Origin: JAJPKK01 sp963702755
GTDB taxonomy: Bacteria; Pseudomonadota; Alphaproteobacteria; Rhizobiales; Xanthobacteraceae
DNA length: 64,000 nt
Assembly: GCA_963702755.1 (NCBI GenBank)
Contig: CAVPDZ010000027.1
Coordinates: 1 to 64,000 of the forward strand
Reading direction: 5' to 3'
Shown here piece after piece: positions 8,456 through 16,564 of this stretch. The notes under the pieces were generated by a model. That model was not told the origin of the DNA and did not search any database. It was given only the letters and a program-made list of their open reading frames with translations. Within the stretch, counting starts at the first letter, position 1, and every line of letters starts with the position of its first letter. Position numbers and translations under genes: made by a program.

Positions 8456-9854
8456 TCAAGCGGTCGACCGTTCGGCGGCCACCGTCGGGGGCGTGCTTTC
8501 CGGCGCAGGTTTTGGCCGCAGCACCATGACCGCAAAGAAAACGACGAACAGCAGCGCGTCGAATATCAGCAGGCGAAACTCTTTGGCCCAGAACGTTACG
8601 GTCCCGCCGACGAGGTCCTTGGACGTCGCGTTCGGGAGCACGACGTTGGCAAGCAGGATCACCCCCGCGACTTTGCGCATCATGGCATCGCCGCGCAGCC
8701 ACACGGCGACGGCCGCAAAGATCGGAAGGATCACTGCAACGTAATGCGATTGGCTCGTCATCGGCGAGAGCATCAGCATGCTGATGAGCAACAGTGCGCC
8801 GTCGATCGTCAGCGTCTGGCGGCCATTGCCGGACCGCAGGATAAGGAGCCCGACGATGGCGGCAAAGGCCGCATCGACCGCGTGCAGGATCGATCTGAAA
8901 GCCGGGTAGCCTTCGCCGTAAACTGCGCCGACCAGACCGCGCAGCGACAGATTGTTCGGGTTCGCGGCCCACCAGAAGGTGTGCGGATTGCCTTCCATCT
9001 TGTCGCTCAGAGCCGGGCCTGCGACCTGATGGACCCAAGCAACAAAATATCCGTCGGCGAGCGGCTTGCGACCAATCGTGAAAACGAGGTCCGGCAAGAT
9101 GCAGGCAAAGGCGAGCACAGCGGTCATGGCGGCGGCCGCCACGTAATGGCGCTTGAGCACGAGATAAGGCAGGAACAGCACGGGCGTCGCCTTGAGTGCT
9201 GCCGCTAGCGGCAAGGCTCGCGCCGGCCCATCCGGGTCGCTCATCTGCGAGCGCCACGAGCCCCACCATCACCAGCACCACAACGAAGGCGTCGTAGCTC
9301 TGGTTACCGATCGCCGCCAAAATGAACTTCACGCTCAGCAGCACGCCGAGCACATAAAGCCAGGCGAGATCGCGCTGCGACCACTCCTCGCTCGCCTCCC
9401 CTGCCTGCGCGGGACTGGTGTACGCCGTAGGCGCCAGTCGCTGCGCCATGCGCGCACTCAACGTGATGCAGCCGATGATCGACAGCACCGTCAGCAGGTA
9501 CCAGGCAAGATTCTGGAGCACCATCGGCAACGGAACGAGCGGGATCATCGCCAAGGCGAAGAGCGGCGGATAGGTGAAGGTGGCGTCGCAACTCTGCAGC
9601 GGCATGCCGTCGAGCATGCAGCGTCCTGCCGCGATGAACAGACTCAGGCCCGGTGCCTCGTCCCAATAATGGCGGCAATAGAGCACGGCGCCGACGGCGA
9701 CCGCGAGCCAAAACACCTTCTTCAGCGAATGATTGATTGATCGTAACCGCCAAGCCGCGCCCCCACGCGTGTTTCCGCCCGCATGGACGCCGCAGTTAAC
9801 GCCCCGCGCGGGCATAACCATAGCGGGATATCGGACGCCCTGGAAGCGCGTCAA
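8456..9854 (-). CDS. GT87/DUF2029-type membrane glycosyltransferase, frameshifted
   Basis: A polytopic membrane protein with the pattern of mannosyltransferase-like DUF2029 (GT87) proteins, which move sugars from polyprenyl-phosphate donors at the membrane. The N-terminal part has FWLAVAVGAVLYCRHYWDEA and the acceptor-loop-like TFTYPPLFALAMIPLVPLP. At about 9230-9245 the frame shifts by one base, and the rest (ALPLAAALKATPVLFLPYLV, NPHTFWWAANPNNLSLRG) reads cleanly to 8456. KATP and PNNLS are typical late motifs of the family. The first ATG of the frame is at 9854; the true start is uncertain. It is adjacent to the carrier-protein gene, so a link to that system is possible but unproven. Confidence 0.7.
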
Positions 9855-9928
9855 TGTACGCCGAGTTCCGCGCCAGCCGACGCGTCCTTCAGAAAAGAAC
9901 GTTCCGCCGCGACGACGCAGGCGATGCC

Positions 9929-10267
9929 TTATCGGCTTTGTGCGAGCAGTTTCGGGTCCCGGAGCGAGGTGACGAGCGCGGTAATTGTGGCCACGGTCCG
10001 GAAATTCGCCGGCGTGATGTCGCGCTCCGGAATCAGGAGATCGAATTCCGCTTCGACCGACAGCACGAAACTCGCCATGTCGAGTGACGTGAGGCCGACG
10101 TCGCGGAGGTCGTCCTCGTCGCCGAACGTGCGCTCGATCGAATGATCCGCGAGCAACCGATAGACGACGCGCGCAATCTTACCCTCGGGGGTGTTCGAGC
10201 GGCGATCCACGCGGGGCGGGATCCCCTGTACCGGCATACTGTTGTCCAATGTCGCGCTCTCCAACAT
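9929..10267 (-). CDS. Stand-alone acyl/aminoacyl carrier protein
   Basis: A small phosphopantetheine carrier protein. From the ATG at 10267 it has 112 residues; helix I begins near EGKIARVVYRLLADHS, and the attachment serine is Ser61 in DVGLTSLDM, the carrier-protein D-x-G-x-x-S-L signature. Helix II continues as ASFVLSVEAEFDLLIPERDI. AGGGGG lies upstream of 10267; an internal ATG at 10237 would also leave the domain intact. It is divergent from a flavoprotein dehydrogenase and an amino acid:[carrier protein] ligase. Ligases of that type load glycine or alanine onto exactly such stand-alone carriers, so this is the probable acceptor rather than the fatty-acid ACP. Confidence 0.85.
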   Translation of the reverse strand: MLESATLDNSMPVQGIPPRVDRRSNTPEGKIARVVYRLLADHSIERTFGDEDDLRDVGLTSLDMASFVLSVEAEFDLLIPERDITPANFRTVATITALVTSLRDPKLLAQSR

Positions 10268-10724
10268 GATCTTACGGCCCCCTGAAGTTCCAACGGCGCT
10301 CCGGTCAGACGCGAACTCACAGACCTGAGATGCGCGAAATATCTCGCGCACGGCGTTAGCGCCAATTGCGCGCCACCTCAATTCGTCAATCGACATTCGG
10401 TTAATTTGTAGCGATGCCCGGTGATCATGTCAAAGAATTGTGTAATTTTTTATATTTAAATCTTTATAATTTTAATCGATTATGTCGCAGCCAAGTGCTG
10501 CTTTGTTAAGCATGCCTAATAGGCATTTGTGACACGCAGCACTGCTTCGCTCACGAACGAAACCAATTACTAACGCCCGATAACCATTGCTCACGATATA
10601 GCATCGTCGTTACTTCCTCTTTACTCCCGCCGTCGCAATTTGTCGGGCGAACGACACGGGGATGTCGGCTCACATCAAACGCAGAAAAACCATGACCGAT
10701 GCCACGATCGATACGGAGCGCATC
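10268..10724. promoter_or_regulatory. AT-rich divergent control region with a palindrome
   Basis: This is one of the most AT-rich stretches of the window (10435-10490), between the carrier-protein gene and the dehydrogenase-ligase genes. It holds a perfect dyad: ATGCCTA (10512-10518), one A, TAGGCAT (10520-10526), suited to a dimeric repressor. Promoters for both directions should lie here. No gene for a regulator is adjacent, so the binding protein is unknown. Confidence 0.45.
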
Positions 10725-11919
10725 ATGACGGCTCATATGTCACCGCCAATCTCACCGGTCGTCGCCGATATAACGCGGCGCGCCGAGACTGCCGCTGCTG
10801 CCGCGGCGGCTGCCGCCGATGGCGTCGATCGGCAAGCGCGCTTTCCGGCGGAAGCATTCGCCGCACTGCGCGCGGAGCGACTGATGAGCATTCTCGTGCC
10901 GGCCGATCTTGGCGGCGAGGGCGCCAGCATCTCCGATGTCGTCGACATCTGCTACATGCTCGGCCGCGCCTGCGCCTCAACCGCGATGATCTACGCCATG
11001 CATCAGATCATGGTCGCGATCACGGTGCGCCACGCGCGCGGCGTTCCCTGGCACGAGCGGCTGCTGCGCCGGCTTTGCTCCGAGCAACTGCTGATCGCCT
11101 CTTCGACCACTGACGGCATCGGCGGCGGCGACTTGCGCGCCAGCACCTGTGCGGTGGAACGCGACGGCGCCGGCATGAAGCTTGAGAAAAACGCCGCCGT
11201 CATGTCCTACGGCGCAGAGGCAAACGCCATCCTCACCACGGCGCGCCGCGCGCCCGATGCGCCGGCCTCCGATCAGGTGCTGGTGGCACTTCGCCCAAGG
11301 CGATTACTGCCTGGAGCGGACCATCGCGTGGGACGCCCTTGGCATGCGCGGCACCTGCAGCGCCGGCTTCCGCCTCAGGGGAACGGGCGGCAGCGAACAA
11401 GTGCTGCCGTTGCCCTACCAGACGATCCTCGCCCAATCGATGGTCCCGATCGCGCATCTGACCTGGAGCGCCGTGTGGTCGGGGGTAGCCGCCGGCGCGG
11501 TCGAGCGGGCGCGCCGCTTCATGCGCAACGCCGCCCGCAAGAGCGGCGGCCAACTGCCGCCCGGCGCGGCGCATCTCACTCGCGCGACCGCCGAACTGCG
11601 CATGCTGCGCGGAATGATCGCATCCGAACTGCAGCGATTCGAAGCCGCGGCCGACAATGGCGCTCAACTCGAGACGCTCGATTTCCAGGCGGCGATGAAC
11701 CTCCTCAAGGTGAGTGCGTCCGAGCTTGCCGGCAAGACGGTGATGAGCGCGCTCCAGGCGTGCGGCCTCGCCGGTTATCGCAACGACGGCGAGTTCAGCG
11801 TCACGCGGCATCTGCGCGACGTCCTGTCGGCGCCGATCATGATCAACAACGACCGCATCCTCGCCAACGCGGCCAATGCAGCATTGCTGGTGGAAACACC
11901 GGCGCGCCTGCGCGCATAG
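10725..11919 (+). CDS. Acyl-CoA-dehydrogenase-like flavoprotein, frameshifted
   Basis: The fold is that of FAD-dependent acyl-CoA dehydrogenases: helical N-terminal domain (RFPAEAFAALRAERLMSILV, PADLGGEGAS), a middle domain (LLIASSTTDGIGGGDLRAS) and a C-terminal helical domain (FQAAMNLLKVSASELAGKTV). A one-base insertion near 11288 (GCACTTCGCC) breaks the frame; downstream the sequence resumes as QGDYCLERTIAWDALGMRGT. Repaired length is about 397 residues. The classical catalytic glutamate motif YEGT is not seen; the corresponding end reads VLSAPIMINNDRILANAANA. A GGAG box precedes ATG 10725; in-frame ATGs at 10662 and 10692 are alternatives. It is 38 bases from the ligase gene, so it may act on a carrier-bound aminoacyl group rather than a CoA ester. 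Confidence 0.75.
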
Positions 11920-11957
11920 CAAAAACCACAGGGCGTCAAACAGAGGGACAGGGTGTC

Positions 11958-12911
11958 ATGGCAAAATCATTCGAAGGCGCCGCCGCTACTTTGGCGAAGG
12001 GCGACGATAAGAAGGTCCCCGGTGATCCGCTCGATCCGCTCGGCAGAAGCGTGTTGCAGCCGACAGCTAGCAACGGCGTGTTTGCCCGCACCGCCGCCTT
12101 CGAGGATGCGATCGCGGGATTGTCGCTGTTGATCTCACGGCATCGGGAGGCTGACACCGAGGTGGTGCGGTTCCCGCCCGTGATGAATCGCCGCGTGGTC
12201 GAAAAATCCGGCTACCTCCACAGCTTTCCAAATCTCCTTGGCTGCGTGTGCGGCCTCCATGGCGACGAAGCCGAGATCACCGCCGCGGTCGGCCGCTACA
12301 ATGCCGGCGCCGAATGGACCGATGCGGTGAAAGCGACCGATCTCGTGCTCACGCCGGCCGCCTGCTATCCGCTTTACCCGATGGCGGCGGCGCGCGGCGC
12401 CCTCCCCGCCAAGGGTTTGAAATTCGACGTGGAGTCCTACTGCTTTCGCCGCGAAGCAACCTTCGAGGTCGATCGGCTGCAGTCGTTCCGCATGCGCGAA
12501 TACGTCTTCATGGGTACGCCGGCCGATGCCACCGCGTTCCGCGCGCGCTGGGTCGACCTCGCCAAGGAGATCGCCGACGGGCTGGCGCTGCCCTACCGGA
12601 TCGCGCCGGCGAGCGACCCGTTCTTCGGCCGCGCCGCGAAAATCATCGCGGCGAGCCAGGTGGAGCAGATGCTGAAATTCGAGCTCCTGATTCCGCTGCG
12701 CTCGCAGGAACGCCCGACCGCGTGCATGAGCTTCAACTATCACCGCGACCATTTCGGCCACGCCTGGGATCTGCGCAATGGCAACGGCGAACTCGCGCAT
12801 ACGGCATGCGTCGCGTTCGGCATGGACCGGCTCGCGCTTGCGCTGTTCGCGGTCCACGGCACCAAGATGTCAGATTGGCCGCAAGGCGTGCGCAAAACGC
12901 TCGCGGTGTGA
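11958..12911 (+). CDS. Amino acid--[acyl-carrier-protein] ligase (seryl-tRNA-synthetase-like)
   Basis: 317 residues forming a class II aminoacyl-tRNA-synthetase catalytic core without a tRNA-binding domain. It matches the family of amino acid:[carrier protein] ligases described from Bradyrhizobium and Agrobacterium, which activate glycine or alanine with ATP and transfer it to phosphopantetheine of a carrier protein. Motif 2 is seen as CFRREATFEVDRLQSFRMRE. The zinc ligands Cys136 (TPAACYP), Glu181 (MREYVF) and Cys284 (HTACVAFG) lie where I recall C131, E176 and C279 of the Bradyrhizobium enzyme, all offset by +5. Motif 3 is CVAFGMDRLALALF. The ATG follows GGGACAGGG. It is unbroken and coupled to the flavoprotein gene upstream. 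Confidence 0.9.
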   Translation: MAKSFEGAAATLAKGDDKKVPGDPLDPLGRSVLQPTASNGVFARTAAFEDAIAGLSLLISRHREADTEVVRFPPVMNRRVVEKSGYLHSFPNLLGCVCGLHGDEAEITAAVGRYNAGAEWTDAVKATDLVLTPAACYPLYPMAAARGALPAKGLKFDVESYCFRREATFEVDRLQSFRMREYVFMGTPADATAFRARWVDLAKEIADGLALPYRIAPASDPFFGRAAKIIAASQVEQMLKFELLIPLRSQERPTACMSFNYHRDHFGHAWDLRNGNGELAHTACVAFGMDRLALALFAVHGTKMSDWPQGVRKTLAV

Positions 12912-12918
12912 CTCCCTG

Positions 12919-13000
12919 GTAGGGTGGGCAAGGGAGCGTGCCCACGGGAGAGGCACAACGCGGGCACGCGCGGACAGGTCCGCGCTTTGCCTACCCTACG
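12919..13000. repeat. Dispersed palindromic element (GTAGGGTGGGCAA type)
   Basis: The outer arms GGTAGGGTGGGCAA (from 12919) and TTTGCCTACCCTA (to about 12998) are imperfect complements; inner sequence includes GCGTGCCCACG. I know such GTGGGCAA...TGCCCAC elements as short dispersed repeats in Bradyrhizobium-type genomes. Here it lies between the convergent ligase and esterase genes and may also end transcription. Confidence 0.55.
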
Positions 13001-13051
13001 ATTGCCCGCAGTGGCGCTGTGAGGACGGATTCGGCTCAGCCGCCGAACCGC

Positions 13052-14170
13052 CTACTTGCCGAGGTGCTTGTCGAAGAACTTCGCGATCTCGGTGAAGACC
13101 TCCTTCGTCTCGGGCGCGAACGCATCGAAATTATACTGCGCGTGCGACATGCCCTCGTAGACCTGCAGCTCGGCCTCGACGCCGGCCTGGCGAAGCTTGC
13201 GGTGAGTAAGAACCGTGAGACTCAAAAAGAGGTCGCGCGTGCCGCTGGTGAGGATCGCCGGCGGGAAGCCGTGGAAGTCGCCGTAGATCGGTGAAAGCTG
13301 CGGGTCCTTGAGGTCGTGCCCGTTGGCGTAAAGCCTGGCGGCGCGGACCAGGTAGCCGTTGTAACTTACGAGCACATTGTCGAGCCATTCATTCGTCTTG
13401 TAGGTGTCGCCGGTCTCGGTCAAATCCGACCACGGGGTGCCCGGCGCGATGGCTGCCGGCAGCGGCAGGCCTTCCTGCTTGGCGCGCAGGATCATCGCGA
13501 GCGTCATGCCGCCGCCGGTCGACGTGCCGAAGATCGCCATGTTGCGGGGATCCTGCATTTTGATCGCGGCTTTCCACACCGCCATGGCATCATCCATCGC
13601 GGCCGGATAGGGGAAGTCCGGCGGCATGCGGTAGTCGAACGAGATGACCTTGTAGCCGCCATAGGCCGCCATCAGCGTGCCTTCGGCGGTTCCCGCCTCG
13701 CCCGGTGCGTACACGTAACCGCCCCCGTGCACGTGGACGAGCAAACGATTGCGGTTTTCGGGTTTGATTTCCTTCGGGGTCAGAATGAACGCTTTGACGC
13801 CGCCGATCACTGTCGGCTCCATGGTCACACCGAGCTTCTCGCGCGCTTCGCGGCGCGCCGGCGCACCGGCGTCAGCGAGCTTGTTGATGAGCGCCCTCCA
13901 CTCGGCCGGACTCTTCGGATCGGCATCCCAATTGGGCACGCGATAAGGCGCCGCGATCGAAGCCCGCAGCTCCGGGCTGACCGTGTTCGGTACCGGGATC
14001 GCACGTCCCGGCACGACGCGCGGTCCAGCCTTGGCGTTGGCTGCATTCTCTCGTGCCTCGACGGCAGCAAAATCCTCGTTCGCCGGAGCCGCCATCTGCG
14101 CTGCCACGGGAGCGCTGTACGCCACAGCAAGCACAAAGCCGCACATTGCGAAGCTTCGCAGATTACGCAT
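13052..14170 (-). CDS. Exported alpha/beta hydrolase (HSL-type esterase)
   Basis: 372 residues with a signal peptide (MRNLRSFAMCGFVLAVAYSA, cleavage near PVAAQ). The hormone-sensitive-lipase family marks are all visible: oxyanion HGGGY in LLVHVHGGGYVYAPG, nucleophile elbow GTSTGG, catalytic Asp in LTSGTRDLFLS and catalytic His in GMSHAQYNF. It should hydrolyse short-chain esters in the periplasm or outside the cell. The gene precedes a GMC oxidoreductase pair on the same strand order (ends at 13052, next gene starts upstream at 15790), suggesting a shared catabolic task. It has no frame break. Confidence 0.85.
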   Translation of the reverse strand: MRNLRSFAMCGFVLAVAYSAPVAAQMAAPANEDFAAVEARENAANAKAGPRVVPGRAIPVPNTVSPELRASIAAPYRVPNWDADPKSPAEWRALINKLADAGAPARREAREKLGVTMEPTVIGGVKAFILTPKEIKPENRNRLLVHVHGGGYVYAPGEAGTAEGTLMAAYGGYKVISFDYRMPPDFPYPAAMDDAMAVWKAAIKMQDPRNMAIFGTSTGGGMTLAMILRAKQEGLPLPAAIAPGTPWSDLTETGDTYKTNEWLDNVLVSYNGYLVRAARLYANGHDLKDPQLSPIYGDFHGFPPAILTSGTRDLFLSLTVLTHRKLRQAGVEAELQVYEGMSHAQYNFDAFAPETKEVFTEIAKFFDKHLGK

Positions 14171-14215
14171 CTCGTTTCCTCCGTTGGTGAATGCGTTGCA
14201 TCCTCTAAAGGGACG

Positions 14216-15790
14216 TCAGCCGGCGATGCTGCTCCAGTTCGCCGCAAGGTGTTCAGCGCCGCGCAGCGACAGCGCGTAGAGGGTGAAGGTCGGGTTTGCC
14301 GCGCTCGTGGTCGGAAAATTTCCGCAGCCGGCGATGTAGAGATTGGCAATCTCGTGGGACTGACCGAAGCTGGTGACGACGGAGTCCCCCGCGCCCTTCC
14401 CCATGATCGTGCCGCCGAGCAGATGTTGCGAGCCGATCGCCTTCGCGGGCCATACTTCCTTGGCGCCCGCGGCCTTCGCGATCGCCGAGCCTTCGGCGAT
14501 TGCTGCATTCCAGAGACCGATCGCGTCCTGGCCGAACGTGTGGACGAGGCGGATAAGCGGGAAACCGAATTCGTCCTTCTCCGCCGCGGTCTCGACCCGG
14601 TTCTCGAGGCTCGGCAACTCCTCGAGAATCGCTGTGATGCGGGCGAGGCCGCGCGCCTTCACTTTCATGAACTCGTCGAGTTCGGCACCCCACAGATCGG
14701 GCCGCACCGCTGCCATGCCGCGGGCATCGTTGGGCTTGAACGGCGCCGTCGTGCTCCAGAACGTCGAGCCGAACGCGTCCTTGCGGATCGTCTTCGGATG
14801 GCGATCGTAGGTGATATAATTGTACCCGTTCGAACCGCGATAGTTCTCGACATCGCCGTCGAAAATGCCGGTCACGGTCGCGCTGCCGTGGGCGGTGAGA
14901 TGCTTGCCCAAAAGGCCGCTGCGATTCGCCAGTCCGTTCGGATGCTTGTCGGTCCGCGAATTGAACATGATGCGCGGGTTCTGCGACGCGAACGCTGCGA
15001 GAATGACGACCGCCGCCTCCTGGACCTGGCGCTCCTTCTTGTCGTCGAAATATTCGACACCGGTCATGCGATCGCCCGCGGCGTTCGTGAGCACGCGCGT
15101 CACATAACTGAACGGCCGCACGTCCGCGCCCATGCGGCGCGCCTCGCCGAGATAGCGCGCCTGCGGGTTCGCCAGCGCGCCGGTCGGACATCCGGCATTG
15201 CACCAGCCGTCATAGATGCAGGCGGGTCGCCCCTTGTAGTCGACACTGTTGATGCCGACCGGCCCCGGCACCATGGTCAATCCTTCGGCGGCAAATCCCG
15301 GCAGCCACACGTCGCTGTAGCGGAAGGATTTGAGCGGCGGCATCGGGTAAGGCGCGCCCGCGGGACGCCAGCGCTCCTCGGCCTTGGCGTCGCCTGACAC
15401 GCCGATCTCCTCGGCGACGCGATCGTAGAACGGCGCGAGGTCTGCATAGGAGATCGGCCAGTCGAGCCCGCGGCCGTGATCCGACTTCATGGTGAAGTCG
15501 TCCGGCAGCAGCCGCGGGAAATTCGCCGAGTAATGCAGCGCGGCGCCGCCGGTGCCCCAGCCCATGTCGCCGGTGCGACCGACCGGATGTTTCCCCTCGT
15601 AGATGACGGCGGGACCAGCACCCTTGATGCGCCGGCTCCAGATGTCGGAGCTGATGAGATCGCTCATCTGCCAATCCGGCCCCTGCTCCAGCAGCACGAC
15701 CTTCTTGCCGGCGCGCGCGAGCACGGATGCGAACACGCCGCCGGACGCGCCGGCGCCGACAATGACGGCATCGACCTTCTCGTTTGCCAT
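14216..15790 (-). CDS. GMC-family FAD oxidoreductase (large subunit)
   Basis: 524 residues. The FAD-binding N-terminus VDAVIVGAGASGGVFASVLA and the GMC blocks (GDMGWGTGGAALHYSANFPR, GLDWPISYADLAPFYD, IAGCGNFPTTSAANPTFTLY) are clear. A cysteine-bearing segment CIYDGWCNAGCPTGA is typical of membrane-associated gluconate/fructose/sorbitol dehydrogenase large subunits. It starts one base after the stop of the gene for a Tat-exported small subunit, so both form a complex oxidising a sugar, alcohol or related substrate in the periplasm. The usual cytochrome c subunit is not encoded nearby, so the electron acceptor is unclear. Confidence 0.85.
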   Translation of the reverse strand: MANEKVDAVIVGAGASGGVFASVLARAGKKVVLLEQGPDWQMSDLISSDIWSRRIKGAGPAVIYEGKHPVGRTGDMGWGTGGAALHYSANFPRLLPDDFTMKSDHGRGLDWPISYADLAPFYDRVAEEIGVSGDAKAEERWRPAGAPYPMPPLKSFRYSDVWLPGFAAEGLTMVPGPVGINSVDYKGRPACIYDGWCNAGCPTGALANPQARYLGEARRMGADVRPFSYVTRVLTNAAGDRMTGVEYFDDKKERQVQEAAVVILAAFASQNPRIMFNSRTDKHPNGLANRSGLLGKHLTAHGSATVTGIFDGDVENYRGSNGYNYITYDRHPKTIRKDAFGSTFWSTTAPFKPNDARGMAAVRPDLWGAELDEFMKVKARGLARITAILEELPSLENRVETAAEKDEFGFPLIRLVHTFGQDAIGLWNAAIAEGSAIAKAAGAKEVWPAKAIGSQHLLGGTIMGKGAGDSVVTSFGQSHEIANLYIAGCGNFPTTSAANPTFTLYALSLRGAEHLAANWSSIAG

Positions 15791-15791
15791 C

Positions 15792-16355
15792 TCACCATTT
15801 CCTTTCGGGCAAGATATGCGGAAGGTACGGAACCCCGATCCGTGCGAAGCCGTCGACGGTGCCGTAGACCACGTCGACGGCGTCGTTGCGCAGCGTCGCA
15901 TAGACCAGCGTCTGGGTCGCCTTGCCGTCCCAGGCCTCGATTTCATGGTGGCTGAGCAGGTCGACGAATTCGAGTTTTTCGGCTTCGGTGAATTCGCTGA
16001 ACTTGCGGCTATGAACCGCCTTGGCCGAGCTTTCCAAGGCGGCGAGCGCATCGCGGTAGAAGTCCACGTAGGGCGGACGGAATTCCGAAACGCGCAGGCT
16101 CAAAAGCGCATAAGGCGGCGGCACAGTGAGCTGCCGATCGACGAAATGCGCGATGCCGGCATCCTTGGCACCGATCGCCAGCATGTCGCCGACTGATTCC
16201 AACGTCTCGGCTTCGGCGGGGTTGAGCAGCTGCAAAGGCACCCCCTGAGCGCGCGCCTCCTTCGGCGTCAACATGACTTCCACCCCGCCGACGGTGAAAG
16301 CGAGCGCGCCGATCGAGGCGCCCTTGATAAAGCTGCGCCGAGCAAAGTCGTGCAT
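15792..16355 (-). CDS. Gluconate 2-dehydrogenase subunit 3 family protein (Tat-exported)
   Basis: 187 residues. The N-terminus HDFARRSFIKGASIGALAFT is a twin-arginine signal, with cleavage near ARAQG. The mature part has the pattern of small subunits of three-component dehydrogenases (LNPAEAETLESVGDMLAIGA, DAGIAHFVDRQL, FTEAEKLEFVDLL). These proteins escort the folded FAD subunit through the Tat system and stay in the complex. The gene lies directly upstream of the GMC oxidoreductase gene. The start at 16355 is the first codon of the Tat signal. Confidence 0.8.
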   Translation of the reverse strand: MHDFARRSFIKGASIGALAFTVGGVEVMLTPKEARAQGVPLQLLNPAEAETLESVGDMLAIGAKDAGIAHFVDRQLTVPPPYALLSLRVSEFRPPYVDFYRDALAALESSAKAVHSRKFSEFTEAEKLEFVDLLSHHEIEAWDGKATQTLVYATLRNDAVDVVYGTVDGFARIGVPYLPHILPERKW

Positions 16356-16461
16356 CGAGTTCCCTCCCGCCGATGCGTCGCGACATTGCGCACCGGTATG
16401 TTTCGCACCCTAGCGCAATTTCGGGCGTGGTTGAATTGGTGGTCCTTCGTGGCGCGGCACG

Positions 16462-16552
16462 CGTAGCCCGGATGAAGCGCAGCGTAATCCGGGACTCCTA
16501 TTGGAAATTTGATAGGCGGCCCCGGATTTCGCTGCGCTCCATCCGGGCTACG
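16462..16552. repeat. Dispersed palindrome (GTAGCCCGGATG type)
   Basis: The left arm (16462-16493) begins CGTAGCCCGGATGAAGCGC; the right arm (16520-16552) ends with GCTCCATCCGGGCTACG. They pair almost completely around a 26-base centre. A single arm of the same element occurs at 59874-59905. I know this as a common short palindromic repeat of Bradyrhizobium and Rhodopseudomonas. Confidence 0.75.
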
Positions 16553-16564
16553 GGGAAATCCGCG

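Noticed and set aside
10662..12911. An open frame of 749 codons joining the flavoprotein dehydrogenase and the amino acid:[carrier protein] ligase, as if a fusion
   Set aside because: The middle third is out of frame relative to the dehydrogenase, whose true C-terminus continues in another frame to 11919, and the ligase has its own start and ribosome binding site at 11958. The fusion is an artefact of the frame break near 11288.
13316..15397. A 693-codon frame on the plus strand
   Set aside because: It lies antisense to the esterase and the GMC oxidoreductase, both with complete signatures. No motif is seen in this frame.
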